From Streptomyces sp. TG1A-60 (GTDB lineage: Bacteria; Actinomycetota; Actinomycetes; Streptomycetales; Streptomycetaceae): a DNA stretch of 64,000 nt. The notes under the pieces were generated by a model, which did no database searches, was not told the origin of the DNA, and worked only from the letters and a program-made list of their open reading frames with translations. The position numbers and the translations under genes were made by a program. Location of the stretch: the NCBI RefSeq assembly GCF_037201975.1, contig NZ_CP147520.1, positions 2,976,001 through 3,040,000 on the forward strand, in the 5' to 3' direction. This document shows positions 8,120 through 17,387 of this stretch, piece by piece (within the stretch, counting starts at the first letter, position 1; each line of letters opens with the position of its first letter).

Positions 8120-8785
8120 ATGCTCTTCGGCCGCACGCCCCAGCTGCCCACCCCCGAGCAGGCGCTGCGTGGCCGCGCCGAGCCGCCGTTCACGGCCCCG
8201 GACCGCCACACCGTCCTCGGCACCCCGCTCCTCGGCCCGTACCCCGAGCACCTGGAGACCGCCGACTTCGGCCTCGGCTGCTTCTGGGGCGCCGAGCGTA
8301 CGTTCTGGCAGCTCCCGGCAGGCGTGTGGACGACCCTCGTCGGCTACCAGGGCGGCTACACGGAGAACCCCACCTACGAAGAGGTCTGCTCCGGCCTGAC
8401 GGGCCACACCGAGGCCGTCCGAGTCGTCCACGACCCCTCCCTGATCTCCTACGAGCGCCTCCTCCAGGTCTTCTGGGAGTCCCACAACCCCACGCAGGGC
8501 TACCGCCAGGGCAACGACGTCGGCACGCAGTACCGCTCCGCCGTCTACACCCACACCCCGGCCCAGGCCGCAGCCGCCGAAGCCTCCCGCGAGGCCTACC
8601 AGAAGGTCCTCACCACCGCCGGCCACGGCGACATCACCACCGAGATCCTCCCGGCCGAGGGCCGCCCCTTCTACCCTGCCGAGGCGCACCACCAGCAGTA
8701 CCTGGACAAGAACCCGGCGGGCTACTGCGGCATCGGCGGCACGGGGGTGTCCTGCCCGATCGGCGTGGCCAGGGCCGATGGCTGA
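8120..8785 (+). CDS. msrA: peptide methionine sulfoxide reductase MsrA
   Basis: A 221-residue enzyme that reduces methionine-S-sulfoxide in proteins. The catalytic motif GCFWG is at about residues 52-56, and the substrate pocket region ([18 protein letters not shown]) follows. The C-terminal tail carries Cys residues in [13 protein letters not shown] that would be the recycling cysteines. Start is ATG 8120 with AGGAG six bases upstream. The N-terminal extension of about 45 residues before the catalytic core ([18 protein letters not shown]) is typical of the long actinobacterial MsrA. It appears monocistronic. Confidence 0.93.
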   Translation: MLFGRTPQLPTPEQALRGRAEPPFTAPDRHTVLGTPLLGPYPEHLETADFGLGCFWGAERTFWQLPAGVWTTLVGYQGGYTENPTYEEVCSGLTGHTEAVRVVHDPSLISYERLLQVFWESHNPTQGYRQGNDVGTQYRSAVYTHTPAQAAAAEASREAYQKVLTTAGHGDITTEILPAEGRPFYPAEAHHQQYLDKNPAGYCGIGGTGVSCPIGVARADG

Positions 8786-9142
8786 GCCACTGTCGCCGGA
8801 AGCCGCGGCGACTCTGCGGGCGCTGCTGACCGGCCCGGATCCGGTGAGCGGCGCCCTGCTGGCAGATTCCACACACGCGGGTGGTGGGCAGGTGTGGCTG
8901 CGGCTGTGCGACGGTCGATCTGGAGGATCGTACGGCGGCACCGCCTGCGCCGTCGCAGGACAATCCGGCCGTGGACGCCGGGTACGACGCTCCGCACTCG
9001 GCCGGTGTCATGCCATCGCGCAGGACACCGGCGATGCGCCGGGCGGCCACAGGTCAAACCGGCCCTGGAGCACCAGGCCGTGGCCCCACGCCCCTGAGAA
9101 GGCGGGGGCGAGTGCTCCCCGCCGTCGTCAGACGGTCGTCGG
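8786..9142. other. intergenic region with a possible small gene remnant
   Basis: This 357-bp stretch has no convincing gene. An ATG at 8778, overlapping the end of msrA, opens a frame ([19 protein letters not shown]) that looks coding for about 30 codons, but then becomes arginine-rich and atypical. It may be the 5' remnant of a lost gene. No tRNA or strong terminator was seen. Confidence 0.35.
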
Positions 9143-10186
9143 TCAGATCGTCGCCGTGTCGATCACGAACCGGTAGCGGACATCGCTCGCCAGCACCCGC
9201 TCGTACGCCTCGTTGATCTGGTCCGCGCGGATGAGTTCGATCTCTGCGCCGAGGCCGTGCGCGGCGCAGAAGTCGAGCATCTCCTGGGTTTCCCGGATGC
9301 CGCCGATGCCGGAGCCCGCGAGGGTCTTGCGGCCGGCGATGAGGGAGAAGAGGTTGAGGGCGACGGGCTCCTCGGGGCCGCCGACGTTCACGAAGGTGCC
9401 GTCCGTCTTCAGCAGGGACAGGTAGAGGTCCAGGTTCAGCGGGGCCGAGACCGTCGAGAGGATCAGGTCGAAGGAGCCGCGCAGTTCCTCGAAGGTCGCC
9501 TCGTCGCTGGTCGCGTAGTAGTGGCTCGCGCCCAGCCTGAGGCCGTCGTCCTTCTTTCGGAGGGACTGGGAGAGGACCGTCACCTCGGCGCCGAGGGCGG
9601 CGGCGAGCTTCACGCCCATGTGGCCGAGGCCCCCGAGACCGACGACGGCGACCTTCCTGCCCGGCCCGACGTTCCAGTGCCTGAGCGGGGAGTACGTGGT
9701 GATGCCGGCGCACAGCAGGGGCGCGGCCTCGTCGAGGGATATGCCGTCGGGGACGCGTACGGTGAATGCCTCGTCGACGACGATCTTCTCCGCGTAGCCG
9801 CCGTAGGTGGGCTCGCCGTCCTTTCCGATGGCGTTGTACGTGCCGACGTTGCCCTTGAGGCAGTACTGCTCCAGGCCCGCCTCGCAGTTCTCGCACGCAC
9901 GGCAGGAGTCGACCATGCAGCCGACGCCGACGTTGTCGCCGACGGTGAACTTGGTGACGCCGGAACCGACGGCCTCGACGACACCGGCGATCTCGTGGCC
10001 CGGGACCATCGGGAAGATCGCCTCACCCCAGCCCTCGCGGGCCTGGTGGATGTCGGAGTGACAGATACCGGCGTACTTGATGTCGATCAGAACATCGAAC
10101 TCACCGACTTCACGGCGCTCGATGGTGGTGCGCTCCAGCGGGGCCTTGGCGGCGGGGGCAGCGTAGGCGGCAACAGTGGTGGTCAT
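9143..10186 (-). CDS. zinc-dependent alcohol dehydrogenase
   Basis: A 347-residue medium-chain dehydrogenase/reductase of the cinnamyl-alcohol-dehydrogenase or YahK type, oxidising alcohols or reducing aldehydes with NAD(P). The catalytic zinc ligands are in GICHSDIH near residue 46 and in PGHEIAG near residue 68. The four structural-zinc cysteines lie in [19 protein letters not shown]. The Rossmann motif is [11 protein letters not shown] near residue 184. Start is ATG 10186. The physiological substrate cannot be read from sequence. It is divergent from the XRE regulator that probably controls it. Confidence 0.88.
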   Translation of the reverse strand: MTTTVAAYAAPAAKAPLERTTIERREVGEFDVLIDIKYAGICHSDIHQAREGWGEAIFPMVPGHEIAGVVEAVGSGVTKFTVGDNVGVGCMVDSCRACENCEAGLEQYCLKGNVGTYNAIGKDGEPTYGGYAEKIVVDEAFTVRVPDGISLDEAAPLLCAGITTYSPLRHWNVGPGRKVAVVGLGGLGHMGVKLAAALGAEVTVLSQSLRKKDDGLRLGASHYYATSDEATFEELRGSFDLILSTVSAPLNLDLYLSLLKTDGTFVNVGGPEEPVALNLFSLIAGRKTLAGSGIGGIRETQEMLDFCAAHGLGAEIELIRADQINEAYERVLASDVRYRFVIDTATI

Positions 10187-10357
10187 GCCGGGGTTCTCCT
10201 GATCGTCGTCCGTGGTCCGGCCTGCCTTCCGGCCGGGCACGGCCATGAGCCTGCCCGAAGTCCCAGGGTTCACCCAGGTCCCGGTCCGGCCTACGTCCGC
10301 TGGTCCTACCACTGACGGGATCAGGCTCAGGGGCGTACAGCCGTGAATACTTGCCGT

Positions 10358-11293
10358 ATGGACGAACAGCCCGAAGCCGTACAGAGGCCGCCGTCGCTCG
10401 GCGAGGCCGGAGGTGCCGGGGCCCTGGACCGGCGTGCCGAGCTCAGCGAGTTCCTGCGTTCCCGGCGGGCCCGGCTGAAGCCGGAGGACGTGGGGCTGCC
10501 GGCCTTCGGGCGGCAGCGCCGGGTACCCGGGCTGCGCCGCGAGGAACTGGCGCAGCTCGCGGGGGTGTCGGTGGCGTACTACACGCGGCTGGAGCAGGGC
10601 AACGGGCGCAATGTGTCGGCGGAGGTGCTCGACGCCATCGCGCGCGCCCTCCGGCTGAACGACGCCGAGCACGCCCATCTCACGCACCTCGCGAAGCCGA
10701 AGTCCCACAAGAAGAAGCGGTCGGCCCGTCCGCAGCAGGTGCGGGGGGCGCTGCGGCAGCTGATCGACGCGCTGGACGGCGTCCCGGCGTACGTCACGGG
10801 CCGCCGCTCGGACATCCTCGTCTGGAACCGGATGGCGGCGGCGGTGTTCGGGGACTGGTCGGAGCTGCCGGCGCAGGAACGGAACTGGGCGCGGCTGGTG
10901 TTCCTGCGGCCCGCCTACCGGGATCTGTATGTCGACTGGGACCAGAAGGCGGCCGACATCGTCAGCCATCTGCGGATGGACGCGGGCTGCCATCCGGACG
11001 ACCCGCTGCTGTCGGCGTTGGTGGGCGAGTTGTCGGTGAAGAGCGAGGAGTTCCGGCGACTGTGGGCGACCCACGACGTGAAGGAGAAGAGCCACGGGCT
11101 GAAGCGCATGCGCCACCCCCTGGTCGGTGACCTCACCCTCTCCTTCGAGACGCTCCGCCTGCCCGACGACCAGGAACAGGCCCTGATCACCTACCACGCC
11201 GAACCCGGCTCCCCGTCCGCCGACGCCCTGCGGCTGCTGGCGAGCTGGGGCACGGACGCGTCCCGCTCGGGCTCGGTCACGCCCCGGCTCTAG
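10358..11293 (+). CDS. XRE regulator with MmyB-like ligand domain
   Basis: A 311-residue protein. An N-terminal Cro/C1 helix-turn-helix (about residues 60-100, [23 protein letters not shown]) is followed by a roughly 170-residue MmyB-like PAS-type ligand domain ([21 protein letters not shown] region). This architecture is expanded in Streptomyces, and members usually repress an adjacent divergent oxidoreductase. Here that is the alcohol dehydrogenase ending at 9143, with 171 bp between the starts. I chose ATG 10358; a GTG at 10343 is also in frame. Confidence 0.85.
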   Translation: MDEQPEAVQRPPSLGEAGGAGALDRRAELSEFLRSRRARLKPEDVGLPAFGRQRRVPGLRREELAQLAGVSVAYYTRLEQGNGRNVSAEVLDAIARALRLNDAEHAHLTHLAKPKSHKKKRSARPQQVRGALRQLIDALDGVPAYVTGRRSDILVWNRMAAAVFGDWSELPAQERNWARLVFLRPAYRDLYVDWDQKAADIVSHLRMDAGCHPDDPLLSALVGELSVKSEEFRRLWATHDVKEKSHGLKRMRHPLVGDLTLSFETLRLPDDQEQALITYHAEPGSPSADALRLLASWGTDASRSGSVTPRL

Positions 11294-11569
11294 AAGTGCC
11301 CTGAAGATCTTGTAAATCGCACCCGGCTTGCACCCATTCACGCCGATTGACATCTACCGGCGATCCGGGGCGAGCCGGGCGGCCGGAGCAAGATCTTCAT
11401 CGGCCTTCCAGTGTGACCACTTGCCCACGCTCGGAATTTCTGGCGCGGCACACCAGCCGGGGCATGACGGGCTGAAGATCCCGCTTCGCCCGCCAGGTGA
11501 CGGTCAGGTCTGCCCCCAGACCGTACAGGGGTTCGGGTAGGTGCCTGATGAAAATCCTGTGCGCAGACC
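11294..11569. other. atypical intergenic segment with inverted repeat
   Basis: No intact gene is seen. An 11-bp inverted repeat, TGAAGATCTTG at 11302-11312 and CAAGATCTTCA at 11389-11399, brackets about 76 bp. The rest has lower GC than its neighbours. On the minus strand a short open frame between about 11397 and 11570 (LPEPLYGLGADLTVTWRAKR) looks more protein-like than chance but has no start signal. It could be the relic of a mobile element or a lost gene. Confidence 0.4.
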
Positions 11570-11614
11570 TGTGAACACCGATGCCGCCCCCCGGGGGCGG
11601 CATCGGTGTTCACA
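11570..11614. terminator. large bidirectional terminator hairpin
   Basis: A near-perfect palindrome: the 22-base arm 11570-11591 (starting TGTGAACACCGATGCCGCCC) pairs with 11593-11614. It sits 31 bp beyond the stop codon of the L,D-transpeptidase gene and would terminate it. Confidence 0.85.
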
Positions 11615-11644
11615 GCTGACGGTGGATCGGAGGCGACGGGCGGG

Positions 11645-12898
11645 TCAGACCGCCGAGCCGGCCTTCCAGTCGGCCCAGCTCAGGTTCCAGCCGTTGAGAC
11701 CGTTGTCGGGGGCGACCGTCCTGTCGCCGGTGTTCTCGACGACCACGACGTCACCGACGATCGAGTTGCTGTAGAACCACGCGCCCTCGGTGCCGGGGTC
11801 GTCGGCGCCCTTGGTGTCGTTCAGACCGACACAGCCGTGGCTGGTGTTGACGTTGCCGAAGACGGAGTCGGCGCCCCAGTAGTTGCCGTGGATGAACGTC
11901 CCGGAGGTGGTGAGGCGGATGGCGTGGGGCACGTCCTTGATGTCGTACTCGCCCTCGCCGTCGTCGTCGGTGAAGCCCACGGTCGCGCCGTTCATGCGCG
12001 TCTCCTTGAACTTCTCCGACATCACCATGATGCCTTCGTAGGTCTTGTTCTCGGGCGAACCGGCGGATATCGGGATGGTCTTGACGACCTTGCCGTCCTG
12101 CATGACCTTCATCTGCTTGGTCTTGGCGTCGACGACCGAGATCTGGTTGCGGCCGATCTTGAAGGACACCGTCTTCTGCTGCACACCGTAGACACCCTCG
12201 GCGCCCTCGACCCCGTCGAGCGCGAGCTTCAGGGTGACGGTGGAGCCCTCCTGCCAGTAGTCCTCGGGACGGAAGTCGAGGCGGTTGGTGTTGAACCAGT
12301 GCCCGACGACCTCCTGGCCGGAGCTGGTGGAGACGGTGATCCCCTTCTGGACGGCGACCTTGTCGGTGATCGCCTTGTCGAAGTTGATCGAGACCGGCAT
12401 GCCCACGCCGACGGTGGAGCCGTCCTCGGGCGTGAAGTTGCCGATGAAGCTGTTGGCGGGCGAGACCGTGGTGAACGCCGCGTTCTCGTGGGCCTTACGG
12501 CCCTCGGAGTCCTGGGCGGTGGCGGTGATCTTGTAGTTGGTGGACCGCTCCAGCTGCACGCTCGGCGCCCAGCTCTTCTTGTCCGCGGATATCTCGCCCT
12601 CGACGGCGGTCCCCTCGGAGGTGGTCATCTTCACCTCCGTGAGCGTGCCCTTGCTCACGGTGACCTTGGCCGAGTTGTTGATGGAGGCGTTGTCGGAGCC
12701 GTCCTTCGGGGTGATCTTGATGTCGGCCTCGGAGGTCTTCCTGGCCGCCGCCTCGTCGACCTTGGCCTGCGAGGAGTCCCCGCCGTCGTTCCCGGACGCG
12801 TTGTCGCCGCCGCCTCCGCTGCACGCAGAGAGCACCAGCACCCCGCCGAGCAGTGCGGACGCGACCGACAGGCCCCTGCGCCGCCTACTGTTCGTCAT
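11645..12898 (-). CDS. L,D-transpeptidase lipoprotein with Ig-like domains
   Basis: A 417-residue secreted lipoprotein that would form 3-3 cross-links in peptidoglycan outside the cell. The basic N-terminus and hydrophobic stretch end in the lipobox LSAC (about residues 20-23). A Ser/Gly/Asp linker, two bacterial Ig-like domains (about 60-250) and the YkuD catalytic domain follow. The catalytic motif is IHGNYWGADSVFGN with TSHGCVGL supplying the active cysteine. A short C-terminal Trp-rich tail closes the protein. I chose ATG 12898, with GGAG nine bases upstream; ATG 12913 is in frame but lacks a ribosome site. Confidence 0.93.
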   Translation of the reverse strand: MTNSRRRRGLSVASALLGGVLVLSACSGGGGDNASGNDGGDSSQAKVDEAAARKTSEADIKITPKDGSDNASINNSAKVTVSKGTLTEVKMTTSEGTAVEGEISADKKSWAPSVQLERSTNYKITATAQDSEGRKAHENAAFTTVSPANSFIGNFTPEDGSTVGVGMPVSINFDKAITDKVAVQKGITVSTSSGQEVVGHWFNTNRLDFRPEDYWQEGSTVTLKLALDGVEGAEGVYGVQQKTVSFKIGRNQISVVDAKTKQMKVMQDGKVVKTIPISAGSPENKTYEGIMVMSEKFKETRMNGATVGFTDDDGEGEYDIKDVPHAIRLTTSGTFIHGNYWGADSVFGNVNTSHGCVGLNDTKGADDPGTEGAWFYSNSIVGDVVVVENTGDRTVAPDNGLNGWNLSWADWKAGSAV

Positions 12899-13133
12899 CA
12901 CACGCTTCTCCATCGTTGCCGAATCCCCAAAACCCCGAAGATCCCCGTGAGCACTTAAACACCACCACGGCACCGAGCCGTTCCGCCCGGCGCGGATATG
13001 TGGGATACGCCACTCCACCGGCATCGGATCGACAGCGACCCGGCGGCGGCGCACACGTGACTGATGCTCCCCGTGAGACGACAGAACCCCGGGCGGCGGT
13101 TGCCACCCGGGGCCAGTGAATCTCCCGAGCCGC

Positions 13134-13478
13134 TCAGCCGAGGCCGTCTTCCTCTTCGTCCTCCCGGTCATCATCCTCGTCCAGGTCCCACTCCGGCGAA
13201 TCGGGGTCGTAGTCGATGCCCTCGCTGCTCCACGAGGCCTGGGCGAGTTCGACCCCGGGCACCTCGCCGACCAGGTCGAACGGGTCGACCAGGTAGGCGA
13301 GCGCCTCCGCCGTGTCCTTCGTCACCGCACTCTCGGCGTGTACCCGCTCGCCGTTCGGCATATCGGAGTCGTCCGCGATCCGCCGCAGAGCGGCGCCCGT
13401 GACGGCCTCCACGTTCTCGACCTCCACCACCAACTCGACCCGAAGCCGGACAAACTGTGATGTCTCAGTTGCGCTCAT
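13134..13478 (-). CDS. conserved hypothetical protein with acidic tail
   Basis: A 114-residue protein starting at ATG 13478 (MSATETSQFVRLRVELVVEV). The first about 75 residues look like an alpha/beta domain. The C-terminus is extremely acidic (DLDEDDDREDEEEDGLG). I recognise no family and no export signal, so it is probably cytoplasmic. It is divergent from the sortase-substrate gene. Confidence 0.75.
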   Translation of the reverse strand: MSATETSQFVRLRVELVVEVENVEAVTGAALRRIADDSDMPNGERVHAESAVTKDTAEALAYLVDPFDLVGEVPGVELAQASWSSEGIDYDPDSPEWDLDEDDDREDEEEDGLG

Positions 13479-13588
13479 GCTCCGGAGCGTACGGCGCACA
13501 GGTCACGCGACTTTCCCACGACCCGCGCCTTTCACTAGCATCGCTCCCTACGGCCAATTCGCCAGCGCCACAAGGGGATCGATATTCC

Positions 13589-13912
13589 GTGTCCGTCGCA
13601 CGTCGCGCGTCGCCCACCGCCCGCCGGTCCCTGCTGACCGCCACCGCCGCGGGCGCCCTCCTGGGTGCCCTGTGGTTCGTGCCGTCCGCGAACGCGACGC
13701 AGGACGCCCCGGCCCCACGCCGGCAGACGACCACGACGGCCGACACGACTCCTCCGGGCGGCACGACTTCTTCGGGCAACCCCAGCACCGCCCAACTCGC
13801 CGACACCGGCAGCCCCAACACCACCCCCTACGTCATCGGTGGCACCGCCCTCCTGGGCCTGGGCGGGGGTTTCGTCGCGTACTCGATCCGCCGCGAACGC
13901 GAGGTGTACTGA
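13589..13912 (+). CDS. small cell-wall protein with LAxTG sorting signal
   Basis: A 107-residue protein starting at GTG 13589 after AAGGGGATC. It has a signal peptide (basic ARRASPTARRS, then a hydrophobic stretch with a likely cleavage after SANA), a Thr/Pro/Gly-rich low-complexity middle, and a C-terminal sorting signal. The sorting signal is LADTG followed by a hydrophobic helix (YVIGGTALLGLGGGFVAYSI) and the basic tail RRERE. LAxTG is the motif recognised by class E sortases in streptomycetes, so covalent attachment to peptidoglycan is likely. The mature protein would be only about 45 residues. Confidence 0.85.
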   Translation: MSVARRASPTARRSLLTATAAGALLGALWFVPSANATQDAPAPRRQTTTTADTTPPGGTTSSGNPSTAQLADTGSPNTTPYVIGGTALLGLGGGFVAYSIRREREVY

Positions 13913-14033
13913 CCACCGTGGGGTGACCGGGGCCCCCGTACCGCTGAGGAGCGGGGGAACCGCGCGAGCAACCACACACCCCGCACCCGCCGAGCAAGCC
14001 CGCATCCTCCGCCGGCGGAGGCGAAAGGCCCCC

Positions 14034-15586
14034 TCACGCCAGTGGCCCGGTCACCCCCTCCGCCGCCGCGACCAACCGCCCGTCCCGAACGAACGCCTCG
14101 GCCGACGCCAGATCAGGCGCGAGGAACCGATCCCCCCGGCCCCCTCGACCCCGGCCTCCCGTACGGCCTCCACGACCGCCCGAGTGGCCGCCGCGGCCAC
14201 CAGCCCCTCCCGCAGCTCGACCGCCCGCGTCCCGGCGTACAACTCGACCGCCAGCACCCGCGTGAGATGGTCCACGGCGGTACGCAGCTTCCGGGCGGCC
14301 GACCACCCCATCGACACGTGATCCTCCTGCATCGCGGAGGACGGAATCGAGTCGGCGGAAGCCGGCACGGCGAGCCGCTTCAGCTCACTCACCAGAGCCG
14401 CCTGCGTGTACTGGGCGATCATGAGCCCGGAGTCCACCCCGGCGTCGTCCGCGAGGAACGGCGGCAACCCGTGCGACCGGTTCTTGTCGAGCAGCCGGTC
14501 GGTACGCCGCTCGGCGATCGAGGCCAGGTCCGCCACGGCGATCGCCAGGAAGTCGAGGACGTACGCGACCGGCGCCCCGTGGAAGTTGCCGTTGGACTCC
14601 ACCCGGCCGTCCGGCAGGACGACGGGGTTGTCGACCGCCGCCGCCAGCTCCCGCTGGGCGACGAGCCGCGCGTGCGCGACGGTGTCGCGTCCGGCCCCGG
14701 CCACCTGCGGAGCGCACCGCACGGAGTACGCGTCCTGCACGCGCGGCGCGTCGTCCTGGTGGTGCCCGGTGAGCCCGGAGCCCTTCAGCACGGCGAGCAT
14801 GTTGGCGGCGGAGGCCGCCTGCCCCGGGTGCGGGCGGATGGCGTGCAGTTCGGGCGCGAGGACCTTGGCGGTGCCGAGCAGCGCCTCCAGGGTGATGGCG
14901 GCGGTGATGTCGGCCGACGTGTACAGCCTCTCCAGGTCGGCCAGCGCCATGACCAGCATGCCGAGCATGCCGTCGGTGCCGTTGAGGAGGGCCAGCCCCT
15001 CCTTCTCGCGCAGCTCGACGGGCGCGATGCCGTGTGCGGCGAGCAGCTCGCCGGCCGGCCGTACGACACCGTCCGGGCCCTCGGCGTCACCCTCACCCAT
15101 GAGCGTGAGCGCGCAGTGGGACAGCGGCGCCAGGTCGCCGGAGCAGCCGAGGGAGCCGTACTCGTGCACGACGGGAGTGATCCGGGCGTTGAGGACGTCG
15201 GCCATGGTCTGCGCGACTTCGGGCCGTACGCCCGTGCGCCCGGAACACACCGTCTTCAGCCGCAGGAACATCAGCGCGCGGACGACCTCGCGCTCCACTC
15301 TCGGCCCCATGCCGGCCGCGTGCGAGCGGACGATGTTGCGCTGGAGCCGGGCGCGCAGCTCCTGGCTGATGTGCCGGGTCGCGAGGGCGCCGAAGCCGGT
15401 GGAGACCCCGTAGACGGGGTCCGGCTTGGCCGCCAGCGCGTCCACGATCTCGCGGGCCGCGGCGAGGGCCGCCACCGCCTCGTCGGAGAGCTCGACCCGG
15501 GCGCCGGCGCGCGCCACGGCGAGGACGTCGGCCGCGGTGACCCCGGACGTCCCGAGCATCACCGTGTCCACAGAGTGCATATTCAT
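14034..15586 (-). pseudogene. hutH: histidine ammonia-lyase, frameshift near C-terminus
   Basis: HutH deaminates histidine to urocanate. Translation from ATG 15586 (or 15580; the ATG codons are two codons apart) gives an almost complete aromatic ammonia-lyase. The MIO-forming region reads GSLGCSGDLAPLSH, a Cys-Ser-Gly triad instead of the more usual Ala-Ser-Gly. After AGVEGAGG the frame goes astray and ends at 14051. The expected C-terminus (DRFLAPDLASAEAFVRDGR to VTGPLA) continues in the next frame to 14034. A run of six C (14132-14137, plus strand) would have to be seven. The span of 1553 bp is one short of a multiple of three. Only about 30 residues are affected, so the product might still fold, but I suspect a sequence error. 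Confidence 0.88.
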
Positions 15587-15952
15587 ATTCAGGATCGTAG
15601 GGACTGAATCGTCGAATGTCACGACCGAACGGGGAGAGGACTCCTTACCCGCGCGTACGGAGCAGTTCGGGCCGCTGGTGCCCGCCGACGAGGCTATCCG
15701 CGTAGATCGGAAGCAGATCGGAGAACGATCGGAGAAGCATCCGAGGTTGATCAGATTCCGGCAGCCCAGAGCATTGACGGCACCTGCTCGCCCTTAGGGT
15801 CGAAGCATCGGATGACGCGATGGCCCCCTCCTTTCCCGGTCGCGCTTTCCGCCGGGTCCTCCGGACCACCACAGACCCGCCTACGGCCCACTCCCCCCTT
15901 GGCCGTGGGCAGCCCAGGGCAGCGCGGCGACCCGACCCGCGCGCGGCCCGCC
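15587..15952. other. hutH upstream region
   Basis: A 366-bp stretch without a convincing gene between the 5' end of hutH and the end of the GGDEF gene. It holds the three 11-bp tandem repeats described separately and several unstructured GC-rich tracts. Confidence 0.5.
15705..15737. repeat. three 11-bp tandem repeats upstream of hutH
   Basis: Three consecutive 11-mers, GATCGGAAGCA, GATCGGAGAAC and GATCGGAGAAG, share GATCGGA at exactly one helical turn spacing. They end about 120 bp upstream of the hutH start. The phasing suggests a protein-binding array, possibly controlling hutH. Confidence 0.5.
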
Positions 15953-17122
15953 CTAGGACCGGCGCCCGCGAATGCGGCGCCGGTCCCCCGGGCGCGCGGG
16001 GTCGACCGGCGGGGGCGGCCGGTCGGCGAGGCTGACCACGGGGTCCTCCTCACCGTCGCCTTCCCGCCCGGCGACGACCGGCTCGACGGAACCGGCGGCC
16101 TTGGCCCGGTACTGCGCGGCGTCGGCGAGCCGGAACAGCCGCCGGGCCGAGCGCAGCGGCCCGATCGGGTCCCCGGTGGAGGCGACCCCGCAGGCGACCC
16201 CGTCGCCCGGCTCCAGCGCCCGCGCCCGTACGCAGAGGTCCCCGGCGACCCGTACCACCTCGTCCGCCGACGGCCCGACGGCGAGCAGACAGAACTCGTC
16301 GCCGCCGAGCCGCGCGGCCAGCACCTTCGGCAGTTCGGCCGCGCAGCGCGAGAGCACCGAGCCGAACCGTTCCAGCAACTGGTCGCCCATCGCGTGCCCG
16401 TAGGTGTCGTTGACCTTCTTCAGGCCGTTGAGGTCGCAGACGACGAGGCTGATCACCGTGCCGTCGCGCCGGTGCGCCTCCATCGCCTCGTCCAGTCGCA
16501 GGTCGACCGCGCGCCGGTTGCCCAGCCCCGTGAGAGAGTCGGTGAAGGCCAGCCGCCGGGCCTCCTCCAGCCGCTCGGACTGCGCGATCCCGGCCGCCAC
16601 GACCGAGGCGAGCACGGTGGCGAACGCCGCGTCGTCACCGTGGAAGACGGGCTCTCCGGCGGGCCGGGCCACATACAGCTCGCCCCACGCCCTGCCGTTC
16701 AGCACGACGGGCGCCACCACGCAGCAGCCGCGCCCGCGCCGGCGCAGCGCCGCGACCCGCTGATGGCAGTAGCCGCCGGGGCGCCGCCCGGCGGCCGGTC
16801 CGGCCGCCGTCTCCACCCAGGCGTTGGGCTCACCGCCCTCCAGCCACCGCTCGTGCAGGAACTCCGCGATCTCCGGGAACTGGTGCACCGGGTACGTCTC
16901 GTCCTCGGGGAACTCCTCCTCGTCCGCCGCCAGGTTCCCCACGTTGACCAGCACCCGCAGCACCCCCCGCTCCCGCTCCCACACGGACAGCGCGGCGAAG
17001 CTCCCGGACAGCGCCCGGCACGCCCCGTCCGCCGCCGCCCGCCACGACTCGCGCGGCGTGTGCGCCCCCGCCATCCCCCGCGCCAACGCCACCACGGCCC
17101 TCAGCCGTCTGTCCTCACCCAT
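15953..17122 (-). CDS. cdgE: GAF-GGDEF diguanylate cyclase
   Basis: A 389-residue cytoplasmic protein. A GAF-like sensor domain (about residues 10-175) precedes a GGDEF domain (about 190-345) with the intact active-site motif RLGGDEFCLL and the entry motif DSLTGLGNRR. The enzyme would make cyclic di-GMP, which in Streptomyces controls development through BldD. No RxxD inhibitory site is visible five residues before GGDEF, so product inhibition at that site is not expected. The C-terminal about 40 residues are charged and proline-rich. The symbol rests on domain order and position between hutH and the enoyl-CoA hydratase and cya, as I recall for S. coelicolor CdgE. Start is ATG 17122 or GTG 17125. 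Confidence 0.85.
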   Translation of the reverse strand: MGEDRRLRAVVALARGMAGAHTPRESWRAAADGACRALSGSFAALSVWERERGVLRVLVNVGNLAADEEEFPEDETYPVHQFPEIAEFLHERWLEGGEPNAWVETAAGPAAGRRPGGYCHQRVAALRRRGRGCCVVAPVVLNGRAWGELYVARPAGEPVFHGDDAAFATVLASVVAAGIAQSERLEEARRLAFTDSLTGLGNRRAVDLRLDEAMEAHRRDGTVISLVVCDLNGLKKVNDTYGHAMGDQLLERFGSVLSRCAAELPKVLAARLGGDEFCLLAVGPSADEVVRVAGDLCVRARALEPGDGVACGVASTGDPIGPLRSARRLFRLADAAQYRAKAAGSVEPVVAGREGDGEEDPVVSLADRPPPPVDPARPGDRRRIRGRRS

Positions 17123-17387
17123 CACTCCAGGCTAGGGAGCTTTGAGGGTATTTGAGATGTTAGTGGAGCGAACAGGGGTACGGGTGGGTGCGGGCGGTGG
17201 TCTGATGCCTGTCGGGATGGGCCGAGAGGAGGCTGGTGCCGGTACCGGAGGGTCTGGCGCCGACCGAGGGAGAGGGCCTGCCGCCGACCGAGGCGGGCAA
17301 GCCTGGGGCCGACCGGCCGAGGCGGGCCCCGTCACTCCCCGGGCGGCCGGGGTCCCGCGCCGTGAGGTCACCCGGCCGCCCCATGAC

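Noticed and set aside
8778..9176. A 132-codon frame after msrA
   Set aside because: Looks coding only for the first about 30 codons, then is Arg-rich and antisense to the dehydrogenase end; kept only as a possible remnant.
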